A stretch of DNA of 64,000 bases from CAYUET01 sp964443875. GTDB lineage: Bacteria > Auribacterota > JAFGBW01. The translations under genes were made by a program, and so were the position numbers. Shown one piece after another: positions 17,040 to 25,710 of the stretch (its first letter is position 1; each line of letters opens with the position of its first letter). The stretch spans positions 1 to 64,000 of the forward strand of contig CAYUET010000014.1 of the NCBI GenBank assembly GCA_964443875.1, written 5' to 3'. The notes beneath the pieces were generated by a model. It searched no databases. It was not told where the DNA came from and saw nothing but the letters and a program-made list of their open reading frames with translations.

Positions 17040-17580
17040 CGAACTCAAAACTCATGGGATCTTCGGACTTTGGATAGCATACCACCGACTGTGAATTTTC
17101 GTCCCCGATCACAACAAGGGCGTATTTATATTTGAAGGACTGGGGGTAAACAAAAGCAATCTGTATGGGAGAACGTCCCTTGACCTGCAGAAGATCTGCT
17201 TCAATCTGCTGTCCGCGGGCATTTCCTCCCGGAAAAATGTGATTCGCTTTTTTCTTATCCAGGAGATTACGGTCCTTGTCAAAAAAATAACAGTAATTAT
17301 AAGGAACGGGCAGGGACGCCCCCTTCTCATTGATTTTAAAAACAACATATACCGCACTGAGGGCTGAATCCACCCCATTGTCATTTTTTATCTCCCAGCC
17401 GCTGAGATTTCCAGGCCGTACGGAGCGTATTTCAAACTTGACATCCTTTTTATGGCTTTGCTGGGACACTTCCTTTTTGTTGAGCTTACGCCGTATATCT
17501 TCCAATGTCTGAGCACTGACATACAGACTCGCAACAAAAAAAATAAAGGCAAAAAAAGTCAAAAGACGTGGACGATTCAC
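17011..17580 (-). CDS. Secreted protein, unknown
   Basis: 189 residues with a clear signal peptide (MNRPRLLTFFAFIFFVASLYVSA, cleavage after VSA). The mature domain looks beta-rich, with segments such as DVKFEIRSVRPGNLSGWEI and IQIAFVYPQSFKYKYALVVIGD. No family recognised. The GTG start overlaps the previous stop as GTGA. It sits downstream of flhG in the export operon and may be an envelope factor for motility or for the Rph-like enzyme; this is inference. Confidence 0.7.
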   Translation of the reverse strand: MNRPRLLTFFAFIFFVASLYVSAQTLEDIRRKLNKKEVSQQSHKKDVKFEIRSVRPGNLSGWEIKNDNGVDSALSAVYVVFKINEKGASLPVPYNYCYFFDKDRNLLDKKKANHIFPGGNARGQQIEADLLQVKGRSPIQIAFVYPQSFKYKYALVVIGDENSQSVVCYPKSEDPMSFEFDEKQLFAGK

Positions 17581-17900
17581 TTTTTAATCTCCTTATCCGG
17601 TGTCTTATTATTCTCTATATTATTCTCTTCTTTTTTCTTTTCTATCTCTCTGAGGATCTTCGCCATACGGTATTCAAGAATCTTAAGCAGGGGAAAGGCA
17701 ATGATTCCGCATATGCAGAAGGTCATGACTGCGTTTAGCATGGAATCTCCCATACCATCAAGAAAATAGATCAAAAACTGGAAAAAACTGCCATGAAACT
17801 CACTGATGGCGGAAAAGGAACTGAAAAGCGTCAGAATGAAACTGATCGTTCCTCCGATCCCGCCCACGGTAACACTTAATCGGTTTGCAAACTGGCTCAT
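17577..17900 (-). CDS. Small two-helix membrane protein, unknown
   Basis: 107 residues with two hydrophobic stretches (about 10-30 and 56-75) and a highly charged C-terminal tail (KILREIEKKKEENN). The start overlaps the flhG stop by four bases (ATGA). The family is not recognised; the placement directly behind flhG suggests a role in flagellar or polar organisation, but there is no motif to confirm it. Confidence 0.68.
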   Translation of the reverse strand: MSQFANRLSVTVGGIGGTISFILTLFSSFSAISEFHGSFFQFLIYFLDGMGDSMLNAVMTFCICGIIAFPLLKILEYRMAKILREIEKKKEENNIENNKTPDKEIKK

Positions 17901-18766
17901 GAGAACAAATCCTTCATGGCGCTAAAAAAGTCGCCCAGATCATTAGGGGTTGATTCGGTAAGAATAAGCTTTGAAGCCGCTTCCGTAATCTGCTGGCTTG
18001 CCCTGGCTCCGGGATAAAGCTCAAGAAATGCCCTTTGCTTGCGCACCGCAAGTGCAACCGAAGGATCATAACTTACAACCCCGATGATCTCCGGAGTCAT
18101 TCCCATGAAATGACGGCAAATTTCCTTGAGTTTTTCCCCCACCCTGTTTCCTTCCTCCTCGTTCCTGCACATATTGAAAAGAAACATCACTTTTGCCTTT
18201 CCCCCCTCCAGCTTGAGGGATTTGATCACCGCATAGGAATCTGTGAGGGAAGTCGGCTCAGGAGTGGCAACCACAACAACCTCCGAAGCCATCAGTAAAA
18301 AAGTGAGGACACTCCTCGAAATACCCGCAGGGGTATCAATAATCAGATGATCGAACTGGTCGGCAAGGCCGGAGGCTTCCTCGACAAAGTACATGAGTTT
18401 TTCTTCACTCAGCTCCGCAAGATGCTTCAGACCGGAAGCAGCCGGAATCAGAGAAAGGCCAAAGGGGCCTTCCACCAGAATCTCCTTCATGGTCTTCTGT
18501 CCGGTCAAAACATGACCGAGATTAAAGCGGGGCTTGATCCCCAGAAGAACATCAAGGCTCGAGAGTCCAAGATCAGCATCCATAAGACACACTCTTTTTC
18601 CCGCTTTTTTCAAGGCGAGAGCCATATTAAGAGCCATATTGCTTTTCCCCACGCCGCCCTTTCCGCCGGTAACCGCCGTAATCCGCATACGGAGATCCTT
18701 CGTTTCCGGAGCTTTCAATCGTACGCTCTCTTCTTTCCATTGCCTTAAACCCGCTGCCTGATCCAT
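17897..18766 (-). CDS. flhG: Flagellar number regulator FlhG (MinD-like ATPase)
   Basis: A 289-residue MinD/ParA-family ATPase. The deviant Walker A GGKGGVGKS (34-42) follows a 30-residue basic N-terminus that includes a conserved DQAAGLR-type motif, by which FlhG proteins stimulate FlhF GTPase. Further marks are VCLMDADLGLSSLDVLLG and LIIDTPAG. In other bacteria FlhG limits the number of flagella and controls FlhF at the membrane. It follows flhF by nine bases, the standard order. Confidence 0.95.
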   Translation of the reverse strand: MDQAAGLRQWKEESVRLKAPETKDLRMRITAVTGGKGGVGKSNMALNMALALKKAGKRVCLMDADLGLSSLDVLLGIKPRFNLGHVLTGQKTMKEILVEGPFGLSLIPAASGLKHLAELSEEKLMYFVEEASGLADQFDHLIIDTPAGISRSVLTFLLMASEVVVVATPEPTSLTDSYAVIKSLKLEGGKAKVMFLFNMCRNEEEGNRVGEKLKEICRHFMGMTPEIIGVVSYDPSVALAVRKQRAFLELYPGARASQQITEAASKLILTESTPNDLGDFFSAMKDLFS

Positions 18767-18775
18767 AAGCTCTTT

Positions 18776-19954
18776 TTACTCCACCTGCATGATTTGTTTG
18801 GCCAGATATCCCGAAGAATAATCCATAATATCCCTGGGGACCTCCTGTCCGTTTGTAATATAATCAATTCCGGGAATGGACATTCTGGAAAGGGAGAGTA
18901 AATGCCCGAAAGAAATCAGTTCGTCAACCTTTGTTAAAATGAGGCTGTGATAGCCTAAGGGAAGAAATTTATGAAGAATGTCGCTGATCTGGGAAGGCAT
19001 GTTGGATGCGGGGATCAGGAGGGCAATCCATGCATCCTTAAGAGGGGTCAGAAAAGAGGCGGTCTTTCGTATCGCCATCCCGTTCTGGGGGCTGACCCCT
19101 GAGGTATCGACAAAAATACGTGTTTCAGAAGAGAAAGAATTTACAATTCTTTTAAATTCCTCCGGGCTCGCCGCCGAATAAAAAGGGACAGAAAGAATAT
19201 CCGTATAGGCTTTAAGCTGGGCATGAGCACCGAGACGGTAGGAATCCAGAGAAATTACAACTGCCTCCCGCTTCTCGGTTATCACAGCCTGCGAAACGAG
19301 TTTGGCAAGCGTCGTCGTTTTCCCGGAGCCCGTGGGGCCGACAACCACTGTCATCCTGCGGGAAATGCGGGCTTTATCCCGCCCTATTCCGGAAAAACGT
19401 TTTTCCAGAAGAACCCTGGCTACCTGAACCACCTGAGTATAAGTCAGGGACTGAATCCTGTTTTTAAGAAGCAAAAAAAGGGAGGTGCAGAATTTTTCAA
19501 CACATTCTTGTTCTGCGCCGTTGTTCAAAAGATGACAGCGAATTTTTCTCATGCTTTCGGGCTCTCCGAGCGGAATCTGGGGCAAGGCCGAATGGAGCAA
19601 GGTTCGAAGATCTTTCAGTTCCTCCAGAATTTTATTTTCCTCTGTCCCGGGGGCTTTAGACTCGGTTTTCCGTACTGCCGGAAGGACCTCTTCCTTGTTC
19701 TCTGTCCGAATCTGGCGTACATCACGGATGAGATTCTGGATCTCACTCTTTTTATATTCCGAAACTTGTTTTCTTGCAAAAGGCATTGAAACCTTTTCAT
19801 TGGCTCCTGCAAGCACTTCGTATTCGAGAGAACCGGTCAACAGACGTTTTTTGGATGAAGACTGATACAGCACGGCATTCTCTCCGAGTTCCCTCCGGAT
19901 TCTCTCCAGAATTTCATTCATGTCCGTTCCATGATATTTTTTCATGACCTCCAT
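18776..19954 (-). CDS. flhF: Flagellar SRP-type GTPase FlhF
   Basis: 392 residues. The N-terminal basic/B region begins MKKYHGTDMNEILERIRRELG, then comes a helical N domain and an SRP-type G domain with P-loop VVVGPTGSGKTTTLAKL, the DSYRLGAHAQLKAY motif, FVDTSGVSPQN (where SRP GTPases have DTAGR; here Ser replaces Ala) and LILTKVDE. FlhF determines where flagella are placed and helps recruit the first basal-body proteins. The gene begins two bases after flhA ends; GAGG five bases before the first ATG supports the chosen start, though a second ATG three codons later also has GGAGG. Confidence 0.95.
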   Translation of the reverse strand: MEVMKKYHGTDMNEILERIRRELGENAVLYQSSSKKRLLTGSLEYEVLAGANEKVSMPFARKQVSEYKKSEIQNLIRDVRQIRTENKEEVLPAVRKTESKAPGTEENKILEELKDLRTLLHSALPQIPLGEPESMRKIRCHLLNNGAEQECVEKFCTSLFLLLKNRIQSLTYTQVVQVARVLLEKRFSGIGRDKARISRRMTVVVGPTGSGKTTTLAKLVSQAVITEKREAVVISLDSYRLGAHAQLKAYTDILSVPFYSAASPEEFKRIVNSFSSETRIFVDTSGVSPQNGMAIRKTASFLTPLKDAWIALLIPASNMPSQISDILHKFLPLGYHSLILTKVDELISFGHLLSLSRMSIPGIDYITNGQEVPRDIMDYSSGYLAKQIMQVE

Positions 19955-19956
19955 AA

Positions 19957-22059
19957 TTACCTCACCCCCGCTTCACTGTTTTTGGAAGATTCCAACGAAA
20001 TCATCTCCAATGACTGAACCTTGATATTATCCGCAATTTCACTGTAACTGAGTACAGGTAAAATGCCTAAATCCTTCTCAAAGGATTTTCTGAAATAGGG
20101 TCTTAAAGACGGCGAAATTAAAAGAACCGGAGAAACCCCAGCCTCAGAAGCCCGGCCTAGACGTTTGGAAAGCTTTTCCACAAGTCCGTTTCTCAGAGCC
20201 GGATCAATCAGAAGCGTTGATCCAAAATCCCCTTTATGAAGACATTCCAGAAGGTGCTGTTCCAGCTTGGGATCAAGCGTGATGATATAGAGGATTCCGT
20301 TGTCCGAGGCATACTTTCTGGAAATTTCCAGACGCAGGGCTGTACGGACATATTCCGTCATCACTTCCATGTCTTTGATCGTAGCGGCATAATCCCCGAT
20401 CACTTCAAAAATGGTAATCAGGTTGCGTATGGAAACCTGTTCTTTTAACAGATTTTGAAGAAGCCTGTGGATATGCGCCACGTTGATTTTACCGGGAATG
20501 ACATCATCCACCAGTGACGGATAACGTTTTTTAAGATTGTCGACCATCCCCTGGACATCCTGACGCACCAGAAGCTCTGATCCGAATTTTTTGATGATTT
20601 CCTTGAGGTGAGTTGCAAGCACGGTTGCCGCATCCACCACGGTGAATCCCAGACTTTCCGCCCTGTTCTTTTCAGCCTCATTCACCCAGGTTGCAGGCAG
20701 CCCAAAGGCAGGTTCCTTGGTCTGAATCCCCACAAGCTCATCCTCTTTCCCTGAAGGATTCATGGCCAGAAAGAATTCAGGCATGAGTTCACCTTTGGCA
20801 ATTTCATTATTTTTGATTTTGATGATATACTCATTGGGATTAAGCTGCATGTTGTCCCGGATACGGATGGGGGGAACGATAAGCCCGAGATCAATTGCAA
20901 ACTGACGCCGTATTCCGTTGATCCTCTCCAGAAGATCCCCTCCCTGGGAAGTGTCAACCAGGGAAATCAGTCCATACCCGATTTCAATTCCCATGACATC
21001 GATATGCAGAAGTTCATCCACAGGCTCGGGACCTGCTGCTTTTTTAGTTTTCTCGTCTTCCAGAATCTTGGCCTCTTTGCTTTCATTCAGTTTTGTTTGT
21101 GAAGAGACATACCAGGAAACTCCTCCCAGTGCCGCACCGATAAGCCAGAAGGGAAAAAGAGGCATGCTGGGGATCAGACCTAGACAAAACAGGGCAAAGG
21201 AGCCGATCCCGGTCGCACGGGGATTAATCAGCATCTGCCCGAAGAGTTCATGCCCCAGAGAGTCTTTGGAGGAAGCGGCACGGGTAACAATGATACCTGA
21301 AGCCATGGAAATGATCAGAGAGGGAATCTGGGCGACAAGACCATCCCCGATGGTCAAAAGGGTGTATTTCTGCAAGGCTTCCTGAAAGGTTAAATCCCGG
21401 TACAACATCCCCAGAGTCAAACCGCCGATGACATTGATGACCGTAATAATCAGGCCGGCGGTCACATCTCCTCTTACAAACTTCGCGGCTCCGTCCATGG
21501 CGCCATAAAAATCAGATTCTCTTGAAAGCTCTTCACGTTTTGCCCTGGCTTCTGTTTCCGTGATCAGCCCGGAGTTGAGGTCCGCATCTATGGTCATCTG
21601 TTTTCCGGGCATGGCATCCAGGGTGAAACGGGCTGCAACCTCTGAAATACGGGTGGAACCTGCCACAATCACAGTGATCTGAACAACATAAATGATAATG
21701 AAAATAATAGTACCGACAATATAATTTCCTCCCACAACAAAGTTGCCGAAGGCATTAATGATCTCCCCGGCATACCCTTCCAGAAGCACTTTACGAGTTG
21801 TCCCGACGTTAAGGGCAATCCTGAGCAGTGTGGTAAAAAGAAGAATGGAAGGAAAAACCGAAAACTCAAGAGGCTTTTCAACAAAAGTCGAAACCATGAT
21901 AATCACAAGGGATATCCCGATATTGAAAGCGAGCATGACATCGATCACAAAGGGGGGCAGGGGCATCAGAATACCGCACAATACCCCGATAACACCCAGG
22001 GCCAGAAGGAAATCGCCTTTGGATAAAAAAGCATTTAAAACTTCCATTTTATCTTTCAT
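19957..22059 (-). CDS. flhA: Flagellar export gate protein FlhA
   Basis: 700 residues, standard for FlhA. The first half has about eight transmembrane helices; the conserved cytoplasmic loop reads ISEVAARFTLDAMPGKQMTID, followed by DADLNSGLI. The second half is the soluble substrate- and chaperone-docking domain (ending VQSLEMISLESS). It forms the nonameric ring of the flagellar type III export gate with FlhB, FliP, FliQ and FliR. The gene begins six bases after flhB; no strong Shine-Dalgarno is visible, so translation is probably coupled. Confidence 0.97.
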   Translation of the reverse strand: MKDKMEVLNAFLSKGDFLLALGVIGVLCGILMPLPPFVIDVMLAFNIGISLVIIMVSTFVEKPLEFSVFPSILLFTTLLRIALNVGTTRKVLLEGYAGEIINAFGNFVVGGNYIVGTIIFIIIYVVQITVIVAGSTRISEVAARFTLDAMPGKQMTIDADLNSGLITETEARAKREELSRESDFYGAMDGAAKFVRGDVTAGLIITVINVIGGLTLGMLYRDLTFQEALQKYTLLTIGDGLVAQIPSLIISMASGIIVTRAASSKDSLGHELFGQMLINPRATGIGSFALFCLGLIPSMPLFPFWLIGAALGGVSWYVSSQTKLNESKEAKILEDEKTKKAAGPEPVDELLHIDVMGIEIGYGLISLVDTSQGGDLLERINGIRRQFAIDLGLIVPPIRIRDNMQLNPNEYIIKIKNNEIAKGELMPEFFLAMNPSGKEDELVGIQTKEPAFGLPATWVNEAEKNRAESLGFTVVDAATVLATHLKEIIKKFGSELLVRQDVQGMVDNLKKRYPSLVDDVIPGKINVAHIHRLLQNLLKEQVSIRNLITIFEVIGDYAATIKDMEVMTEYVRTALRLEISRKYASDNGILYIITLDPKLEQHLLECLHKGDFGSTLLIDPALRNGLVEKLSKRLGRASEAGVSPVLLISPSLRPYFRKSFEKDLGILPVLSYSEIADNIKVQSLEMISLESSKNSEAGVR

Positions 22060-22065
22060 AAGGGA

Positions 22066-23151
22066 TTATGCCGCCTTTTTATTTTTAAGTTTGTAAACAT
22101 AGGCCAGAATCTCGGCAACCGCCTTGTAGAGACTTACGGGAATAAGAGATCCCACTTCCACGGTTTTAAAAAGAACCTGGGCCAAAGGTTTATTTTCCAC
22201 AATCGGAATGGAATGCTTACGTCCGAGTTCCTTGATGCGTTCAGCCAATTTCGCAACCCCCTTGGCAACAACCTTCGGGGCTTCCATGCTTTTGGCATCA
22301 TACTGGATGGCCACAGCAAAATGCGTCGGATTGGTGATGATCACATCCGCCTTAGGCACTGCCTGCATCATGATTTTCCTGAAAAGGGAAAAGCGTCTGG
22401 ATTTCACCATGGCTTTGATTCTCGGGTCTCCCTCCCCCTGTTTACGTTCGTCTTTAACTTCCTGCTTGGTCATCTTGAGATCATCAATATATTTTTTATG
22501 ACGGTATAAATAATCCAGTATGGAAAGAACTATCATAAAAAGTGAAAATTTCATCATCACCTTCAACATCAGCTGGCAGAGAAAACACCAGCTGACAAAA
22601 ACAGATGAATCCATAAAAGGGATCCATTCATTGACCGTGTCTCTGAAGGTCGAATAAAGGATATAGCCCAGAAAAAAGATTTTGAGTATATTAAGCCCCA
22701 GTTCCAAAGCTTTTTTCCCGTTAAACGGCACAACTTCTTTCCAGTGAAATGAAAACAGTTTTTTAAATTTCCAGCGAAGGGCCTTTTTGGAAACGATCCA
22801 GCCGGTTTGTCCGATGGTTGAAATGGCGCCGATAGCCATAATCACCACAAAAAAGGGAGCCAGCATTTTAATAATATAAAACAGAATATGCATAAAATAA
22901 TTCGTCATATTCCCCTCATCAATACGAAAGACAGCGATAAGCTCAAAGGACTCCTTCATAATTTCAAAAATCTTATAAAAAAGAATAGGACCAAGAAATT
23001 TCAGGGCCCAGGCGGCAAAAAAAACAACAATAGCACCGGCCATTTCCTGGGACATGAACACATTTCCTTCGGACTTCTGCTTGGACATCCTTTTTGCAGA
23101 AGGCGCCTCAGTCTTCTCGTCCTTATGTGGTTTCGGATCCCCCAACGCCAT
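22066..23151 (-). CDS. flhB: Flagellar export switch protein FlhB
   Basis: 361 residues. The N-terminus KTEAPSAKRMSKQKSEGNV has the family pattern (usually EKTE.PT.KKL..AR..G.V), followed by four membrane helices. The autocleavage motif is N274-P275-T276-H277 in ITNPTHFAVAIQYD, so substrate-specificity switching from rod/hook to filament should be intact. The gene sits between fliR (gap of three bases) and flhA. Confidence 0.97.
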   Translation of the reverse strand: MALGDPKPHKDEKTEAPSAKRMSKQKSEGNVFMSQEMAGAIVVFFAAWALKFLGPILFYKIFEIMKESFELIAVFRIDEGNMTNYFMHILFYIIKMLAPFFVVIMAIGAISTIGQTGWIVSKKALRWKFKKLFSFHWKEVVPFNGKKALELGLNILKIFFLGYILYSTFRDTVNEWIPFMDSSVFVSWCFLCQLMLKVMMKFSLFMIVLSILDYLYRHKKYIDDLKMTKQEVKDERKQGEGDPRIKAMVKSRRFSLFRKIMMQAVPKADVIITNPTHFAVAIQYDAKSMEAPKVVAKGVAKLAERIKELGRKHSIPIVENKPLAQVLFKTVEVGSLIPVSLYKAVAEILAYVYKLKNKKAA

Positions 23152-23154
23152 AAA

Positions 23155-23940
23155 TTATTTCCCCTGTCCTGACATGATCATGGTCAAAAGCTCCATATTG
23201 TTCATGGTATAATTCAAAAACTTTTTAAAAACGACGGATATCATCGGTAAAGAAAAAACAATTGCAAAAAGGGCAATAAAAATCCTTAAAGGCAGATCCA
23301 GAATCAGAAGATTCATTTCCGGAACGGATTTTGAAAGCAACCCGAAGGAAATCGAGCAGAGCAGAACGCAGCCCATAATGGGGGCGACAATCACGACTCC
23401 CTGGGTAAAGGCCCTGCAAAAGTATTCCGCACAGACTCTTAAAATTTTCCCGTCCAACGTCATCCCTCCGACCGGGATGAACTGAAAGGTGGAGACAATC
23501 AGATTAAGCATCAGATGATGGCCTTCAAAGGCAAAAAATAAAAGTATGGCAATCACATTAAAAAGCTGCTGCAAAGCTGTAAAGTTACTCTCATCTTCAA
23601 GCTTAAAAACCGCATCCTGGCCGAACCCGCCGATATTTCCAAGTTCAACCCCAACAACCCGCAAAGGCATATAAATCATCTGGGCGATAAAGGTAAGAAC
23701 AAGCCCAACGGCAATCTCTTTGAGTAAAAGAACTGAAAGATGCATAAAATCAGGAATTCCGTTTACAGGAGTCATTTCGGGGGAATGGTAAACAAAATAG
23801 GCCACAATGATGGCAAAAAAAGATTTAATCATAACAGGAACCGAGGTGCTTCCAAAAAAAGGAGCGGCAGCAAAAAAAGCCAGAATTCTTGCTACGACCA
23901 AAAAAAAACTGATCATATGTGCTGAAAAGTCCTCAGGCAT
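23155..23940 (-). CDS. fliR: Flagellar export protein FliR
   Basis: A 261-residue membrane protein of the export gate with about six hydrophobic segments; the conserved stretch GVELGNIGGFGQDAVF is visible in the middle. I start at the ATG at 23940, which follows the fliQ stop as TAAAATG, rather than at an upstream TTG that would overlap fliQ by 26 bases. FliR joins FliP and FliQ in the helical core of the export pore. Confidence 0.95.
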   Translation of the reverse strand: MPEDFSAHMISFFLVVARILAFFAAAPFFGSTSVPVMIKSFFAIIVAYFVYHSPEMTPVNGIPDFMHLSVLLLKEIAVGLVLTFIAQMIYMPLRVVGVELGNIGGFGQDAVFKLEDESNFTALQQLFNVIAILLFFAFEGHHLMLNLIVSTFQFIPVGGMTLDGKILRVCAEYFCRAFTQGVVIVAPIMGCVLLCSISFGLLSKSVPEMNLLILDLPLRIFIALFAIVFSLPMISVVFKKFLNYTMNNMELLTMIMSGQGK

Positions 23941-23941
23941 T

Positions 23942-24217
23942 TTAAAACCCGTATCCCAGTTTTTCAACCAGTAAAAATATCCGGCTGCAGTAATCGCTCA
24001 GTGTCTTTATTAAAAACGGAGTAAAAACGACCAGAACTACAAGAACTCCTATAATTTTTGGCACAAAGGCAAGCGATTGATCCTTGAGCTGCGTCACCGT
24101 CTGAAGCATGGAGATCATAACCCCCAGCACAGCGCCGGAAACCAGCATCGGGGCCCCCATTAGAAGGAGGGTTACAATCGTGTCCTTTCCTATAGCAATG
24201 ATCATTTCAATACTCAT
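23942..24217 (-). CDS. fliQ: Flagellar export protein FliQ
   Basis: 91 residues forming two transmembrane helices, the typical FliQ size. The recognisable core is SMLQTVTQLKDQSLAFVPKI. It overlaps fliP by ATGA and abuts fliR. Four copies form part of the export pore with FliP and FliR. Confidence 0.96.
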   Translation of the reverse strand: MSIEMIIAIGKDTIVTLLLMGAPMLVSGAVLGVMISMLQTVTQLKDQSLAFVPKIIGVLVVLVVFTPFLIKTLSDYCSRIFLLVEKLGYGF

Positions 24218-25005
24218 GTGCCGAACCCCATAGTGATAGAACGGATGATAAGATGCCAGCCGTCCACCATGACAAACAATAAAATTTTAAACGGAGTGGA
24301 AATCGTAACCGGGGGCAGCACGATCATTCCCATGGACAGAAGAATAGAGGCAACAACCATATCAATAATCAAAAAAGGAAGAAACAGAACAAACCCGATT
24401 TGAAAAGAGGTTTTTAACTCACTGATGACATAAGCAGGAATGAGAATATAGGTTGGGATATCGTCACGTGTTTTAGGTTTTTCCATTTTTGCAATATTTG
24501 CAAAAAGGGCGATATCCTTCTCCCGGGTATATTTAAACATAAAAGTTCTTAAAGGCGCAATAATACGCTCGATGGCTTCGTTCTGGGTAATTTCCTCATT
24601 CATATAGGGCTTAATTCCCCGCTCATTCATTTCAATTCCGACAGGCGCCATGACATAAATCGTAATGAACAGGGCAAGTCCGGCTATAATCTGATCTGAA
24701 GGCTGCGAGCCGACGCCTGCAGCACGTTTTAAAAAATTGAGAATAACAACAATACGGGTAAAGGAGGTCACCAAAACCAAAATGGAGGGAGCAAGAGAGA
24801 GAATTGTAAAAAAGATAACCAGCTGAATCCCTTTTGAAATCTCCTTGGGATTTTCCGTGTTCTGAACCCCCACGCTTACAGAAAAAGGGAAGGGCGTGGC
24901 CTCCGCTGCTTCCGTACAATTCCCTTTCAAAAGAAACCATACCCCCAGCAAAGCCAGGATTAAAAACCGCAGGAACCTCTGTCTGTTTTTTTGTATCTCA
25001 GGCAT
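24214..25005 (-). CDS. fliP: Flagellar export protein FliP
   Basis: 263 residues: a signal peptide (about 1-33, ending TEAAEA), then FliP signature segments LVTSFTRIVVILNFLKRAAG, PSDQIIAGLALFIT, AYVISELKTSFQIGF and the final MVDGWHLIIRSI. The chosen ATG overlaps the end of fliO by eight bases and has GGAA seven bases upstream; an in-frame start 96 bases earlier would run deep into fliO and is unlikely. FliP forms the pentameric core of the export pore. Confidence 0.96.
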   Translation of the reverse strand: MPEIQKNRQRFLRFLILALLGVWFLLKGNCTEAAEATPFPFSVSVGVQNTENPKEISKGIQLVIFFTILSLAPSILVLVTSFTRIVVILNFLKRAAGVGSQPSDQIIAGLALFITIYVMAPVGIEMNERGIKPYMNEEITQNEAIERIIAPLRTFMFKYTREKDIALFANIAKMEKPKTRDDIPTYILIPAYVISELKTSFQIGFVLFLPFLIIDMVVASILLSMGMIVLPPVTISTPFKILLFVMVDGWHLIIRSITMGFGT

Positions 25006-25504
25006 TGTAAATTTCCGAAAATTTAAGGTTTGCCTTTGTAAGTGTGTCTGAAAATTCATCAGGCATCTTGCTCTCCAGAGTTCCCGGATCCTTGATTTCA
25101 CTTAAAAGAACCATCTGTCCGGCATTCATTCCAACGAGCAGAAGTCTGTCCACAGCCCAGATCAGGTAAACCGCCTGCCTCGGACTGATCACCGTCTTCT
25201 CAATCACCTTGACAAGCTTTAAATGGGCCTCTTTCATCCGTATCGTTTCAGGATAAAATTTTTTAATCAAAAGAATAACCGCCCCAATCAGCACCATAAC
25301 AATAACCAGTGAGACCCCCATCTTCAGAGTCACTTCTCCCAGGGTTGGCACCTGATCGCTCTGGCTGAAAATATCAAGAACTTCCTTCTCTGTTGTTTTT
25401 TTGGACAAGGAAGAGATCTGATCATCTGAAAAAACCGGAAGAACAAAGACCATAACCACAAATATTACAAGGAGATACGTTTTTAAATACCTTTTTTCTT
25501 CCAT
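24998..25504 (-). CDS. fliO: Flagellar biosynthesis protein FliO
   Basis: 168 residues: signal peptide (about 1-26), a short periplasmic stretch, one transmembrane helix (about 62-85, LVIVMVLIGAVILLIKKFY) and a cytoplasmic FliO domain with VIEKTVISPRQAVYLIWAVDRLLLVG. FliO assists assembly of the FliP ring. It is the first gene of the leftward operon, with AAAGGAGCTTGAA before the ATG and a sigma-54 promoter further upstream. Confidence 0.93.
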   Translation of the reverse strand: MEEKRYLKTYLLVIFVVMVFVLPVFSDDQISSLSKKTTEKEVLDIFSQSDQVPTLGEVTLKMGVSLVIVMVLIGAVILLIKKFYPETIRMKEAHLKLVKVIEKTVISPRQAVYLIWAVDRLLLVGMNAGQMVLLSEIKDPGTLESKMPDEFSDTLTKANLKFSEIYNA

Positions 25505-25535
25505 TTCAAGCTCCTTTCAGTTTGTATATATACAA

Positions 25536-25551
25536 TGCAATACACATGCCA
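25536..25551 (-). promoter_or_regulatory. Sigma-54 (-24/-12) promoter of the flagellar export operon
   Basis: On the minus strand TGGCATGTGTATTGCA carries the GG and GC dinucleotides separated by exactly ten bases, with TGGCA at -24 and TTGCA at -12, close to the sigma-54 consensus. The predicted start is near 25525, about 20 bases before fliO. TGTATATATACA (25523-25534), a palindrome, overlaps the start site. Confidence 0.85.
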
Positions 25552-25602
25552 TGCATAAACCCGCTGAAAATAGAGAAAACAAATTCAAGATTACGGCTTA
25601 AA

Positions 25603-25616
25603 ACATATGCATATGT
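25603..25616. promoter_or_regulatory. 14-bp palindrome, candidate activator site
   Basis: ACATATGCATATGT is a perfect palindrome about 85 bases upstream of the predicted fliO transcription start, a usual distance for enhancer binding by NtrC-type activators. It also lies about 95 bases before the divergent ABC operon. Assignment to the activator at 5095-6441 is inference. Confidence 0.45.
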
Positions 25617-25710
25617 CTATAGATTCAGAAGCCATAAAAGGGCTTAATTTTAAGCAAAACGACTCTTTTAGCTTGAATTATTTGCAGAAAACATTTTTTA
25701 TTGTCCTGCG

